Assembly: GCA_016191955.1 (NCBI GenBank)
Contig: JACPVC010000026.1
Span: 1-44,321, forward strand
Direction of reading: 5' to 3'
Source of the DNA: Chloroflexota bacterium
GTDB lineage: Bacteria; Chloroflexota; Anaerolineae; Anaerolineales; Villigracilaceae
DNA: 44,321 nt
Shown: in pieces, positions 42,709 through 44,321 of the stretch
How the letters are laid out: each line of letters begins with the position of its first letter
Numbering within the stretch: the first letter of the stretch is position 1
The notes under the pieces: model-generated
The model's input: only the letters and a program-made list of their open reading frames with translations
Told to the model about the DNA's origin: nothing
The model's database searches: none
Made by a program: the position numbers and the translations under genes

Positions 42709-44268
42709 TTAAATTTCCTTCGGCTTTTTCTTGACCAGTTCATACAAGCTCATGGGCTTGCTCTTGCCCTTCAGTGGAATCTCGCCAAGAGATATGCATT
42801 CATATTTTATTTCTACCGCCTGCCTCACCGACTCTGAAATCACAATCTGGTTCTTCTGCGCGCGGTTCATCAAACGCGCCGCCGTGTTGACTGTGTCGCC
42901 CAGCACGTTGAATTCGCGCCGTCCGCGCGGGTCGCCGACTTCTGCCACGAATGCTGGTCCCATGTTGATGCCGATCTGACAAAAAACCTCCGGCTTGATG
43001 CCGCCGATGGTGGGCGCTTTGACATTGATGCCTTCCACAACCTCACGGATGGCGACTGCGGCAGAGGCAGCCCGCATTTCGTTGTTGGTGTGCGCGTTTG
43101 GCACGCCGAAGTAGATCACGATATCTGAACCAGACAGATGATAGGTCACCTTTTTGAGAACGCCGCCGCGCGCTTCCACGGCTGCGTTGATGAGCGAGAA
43201 TGCCTTGGAAAAACTCGCCGCCAATTTACGCTCCTCGCCCGGCAAAACACGGTCTGCAGATTCGGGCAAGCCGACAAAGTTAACGAACATAATGGTTGGG
43301 TTCGGAAAATCCGGTGGGATACGACGGTCTGCCGCGCTCTCTACCAGCATGGAAAGCACCGGGTCGGGGATATAACTGGCGAGCGGCTCGATGGAATTCA
43401 ACAGCTCGATGATGTTATTCAAAACTTCCTTCTTGTCCTTCATGTCGAAGAGCACACTGCTTGCCATGCGGCGCCCAACCGGGGTGATCTCATAATCGCC
43501 GAGGGTTTCAGCGGTCAGGTCGTCGATCACAAGCTGATAATCGGGGTTGCCCTCTTCAAAGTGGAAGTCATTCTTTGCCTGCTCGTATGCGGTCTGCGAG
43601 ACGTTCACCCGCTCATTGAACCCATTGCTTTCGGTCAACTTTGCCTTTTGCACATCCTTGCCGAGCAGCACATGCTCCATGCGGCGCGGTGTGCCGATCT
43701 CTGCGGTAAGGAACTTGCCGGTGTGAATGCCGATACGCATTTTCAGGTTGACAATTCCCGAAGGCGTTTGGATCTCTGCGAAATCCTTCATCGCACGCTG
43801 CATGCGCAGTCCCGCGCGGATGGCGCGCCTGGCATCGTCTGCCTTGTCCTTTTTCTTTGAGAAAACCACCAGCATTGCATCGCCGGTGAACTCCACCAAC
43901 TCGCCGCCCGCTTTGCTGATGATCGAGATCATCGTGGAAAAATATTTTGTCAGTTCCTTCAGCAGGTTCTCGGCGCCTTCGCGTCCCTTCGAGGCGTTGG
44001 CTTCCATGAGTTTGGTGAACCCTGCCAGGTCGGTGAACATCATCGTGCCATACTGCCACTCGGTCTTTACATCTCCGGGTTTGAGTTTGGTAATATCGAT
44101 TTGCCGCGAAGTATAATCGTGTAAAATTCGCTGGAGAGTCCGCAAATGATTGTGGACCTGGATCATCACCTCGATGGACGGATTTCCCCACATCGAGACG
44201 TACATTTCCGATGGTAACAAATATCGCAAACGGTTTTCAATTGTGGTAAGTGGTGACTCAGGAAGCAT
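42709..44268 (-). CDS. Tandem-domain class III adenylate/guanylate cyclase
   Basis: 519 residues. Two class III cyclase domains are visible, C1 about residues 72-235 and C2 about 323-500, joined by a linker with helical segments. C1 has both metal aspartates (D80 in MFTDLAGFT, D130 in FTGDAMLVVF) but not the catalytic N/R pair. C2 has N461 and R465 in LGDTVNTAARL but lacks both metal aspartates (N330 in MFVNFVG, S381 in LSGSDIVIYFG). The layout matches the pseudo-heterodimer of soluble adenylyl cyclase, with one active site at the C1/C2 face. No transmembrane segment is seen. The choice between cAMP and cGMP cannot be told from the residues visible. It is convergent to the cyclic-nucleotide sensor unit. 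Confidence 0.9.
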   Translation of the reverse strand: MLPESPLTTIENRLRYLLPSEMYVSMWGNPSIEVMIQVHNHLRTLQRILHDYTSRQIDITKLKPGDVKTEWQYGTMMFTDLAGFTKLMEANASKGREGAENLLKELTKYFSTMISIISKAGGELVEFTGDAMLVVFSKKKDKADDARRAIRAGLRMQRAMKDFAEIQTPSGIVNLKMRIGIHTGKFLTAEIGTPRRMEHVLLGKDVQKAKLTESNGFNERVNVSQTAYEQAKNDFHFEEGNPDYQLVIDDLTAETLGDYEITPVGRRMASSVLFDMKDKKEVLNNIIELLNSIEPLASYIPDPVLSMLVESAADRRIPPDFPNPTIMFVNFVGLPESADRVLPGEERKLAASFSKAFSLINAAVEARGGVLKKVTYHLSGSDIVIYFGVPNAHTNNEMRAASAAVAIREVVEGINVKAPTIGGIKPEVFCQIGINMGPAFVAEVGDPRGRREFNVLGDTVNTAARLMNRAQKNQIVISESVRQAVEIKYECISLGEIPLKGKSKPMSLYELVKKKPKEI

Positions 44269-44321
44269 AAATTACATTATACTTGAATTGGATGTCTTCG
44301 CTCCAATAGCGATTAAATCAA

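Overview
The window looks like a chromosomal segment of a bacterium of the phylum Chloroflexota, probably class Anaerolineae. This is inferred from protein style, the many short palindromic intergenic repeats and moderate-to-high GC, not from a database search. No rRNA, tRNA or CRISPR array was found.

Positions 1-13130 hold a nearly complete division and cell wall (dcw) cluster on the + strand: murF (3' part), mraY, murD, ftsW, murG, a CvpA-like membrane protein gene, murC, murB, ddl, ftsQ, ftsA, ftsZ. Most genes overlap or nearly touch. Several gaps carry palindromic elements, and murD carries an in-frame extra block that looks like inserted repeat DNA. ftsZ has its own candidate promoter and a strong terminator.

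Positions 13130-15700 hold a TIR-TPR gene on the - strand, broken by a 1302-bp insertion sequence with a 5-bp target duplication. Removing the IS and one duplicate copy restores a 372-codon frame exactly.

Positions 15770-24040 (+ strand) are a mixed accessory block: two small membrane proteins, an AlkX/YcaQ-like DNA glycosylase, a PEBP-family lipoprotein, a GNAT acetyltransferase, a YczE-like membrane protein, a flavin split-barrel protein, two ABM-fold proteins, a LysE exporter, a flavin monooxygenase-like protein and an iron-ADH-family dehydrogenase. Three palindromic elements of exactly 87 bp lie between genes here and upstream of ftsZ.

Positions 24100-32720 are mainly - strand: a secreted trypsin-like protease, a P-type Ca2+ ATPase carrying an in-frame copy of a 61-64 bp palindromic repeat that also sits between murC and murB, an alpha-oxoamine synthase and ligA. 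Several MITE-like palindromes occupy the gaps.

Positions 32970-44270 form the most interesting part, a signalling neighbourhood. It holds a MinD/ParA-like ATPase with a small partner (- strand), an ECF sigma factor with a membrane-bound putative anti-sigma factor, and two duplicated beta-propeller lipoproteins. After these come a PrsW-family intramembrane protease, a cyclic-nucleotide-binding protein, a second MinD-like ATPase, a small zinc-finger protein and a second copy of the small partner. Convergent to them is a tandem-domain class III nucleotidyl cyclase with one composite active site. The grouping suggests a cyclic-nucleotide and proteolysis-linked envelope signalling system built around a duplicated ATPase plus partner module. 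That functional link is inference.
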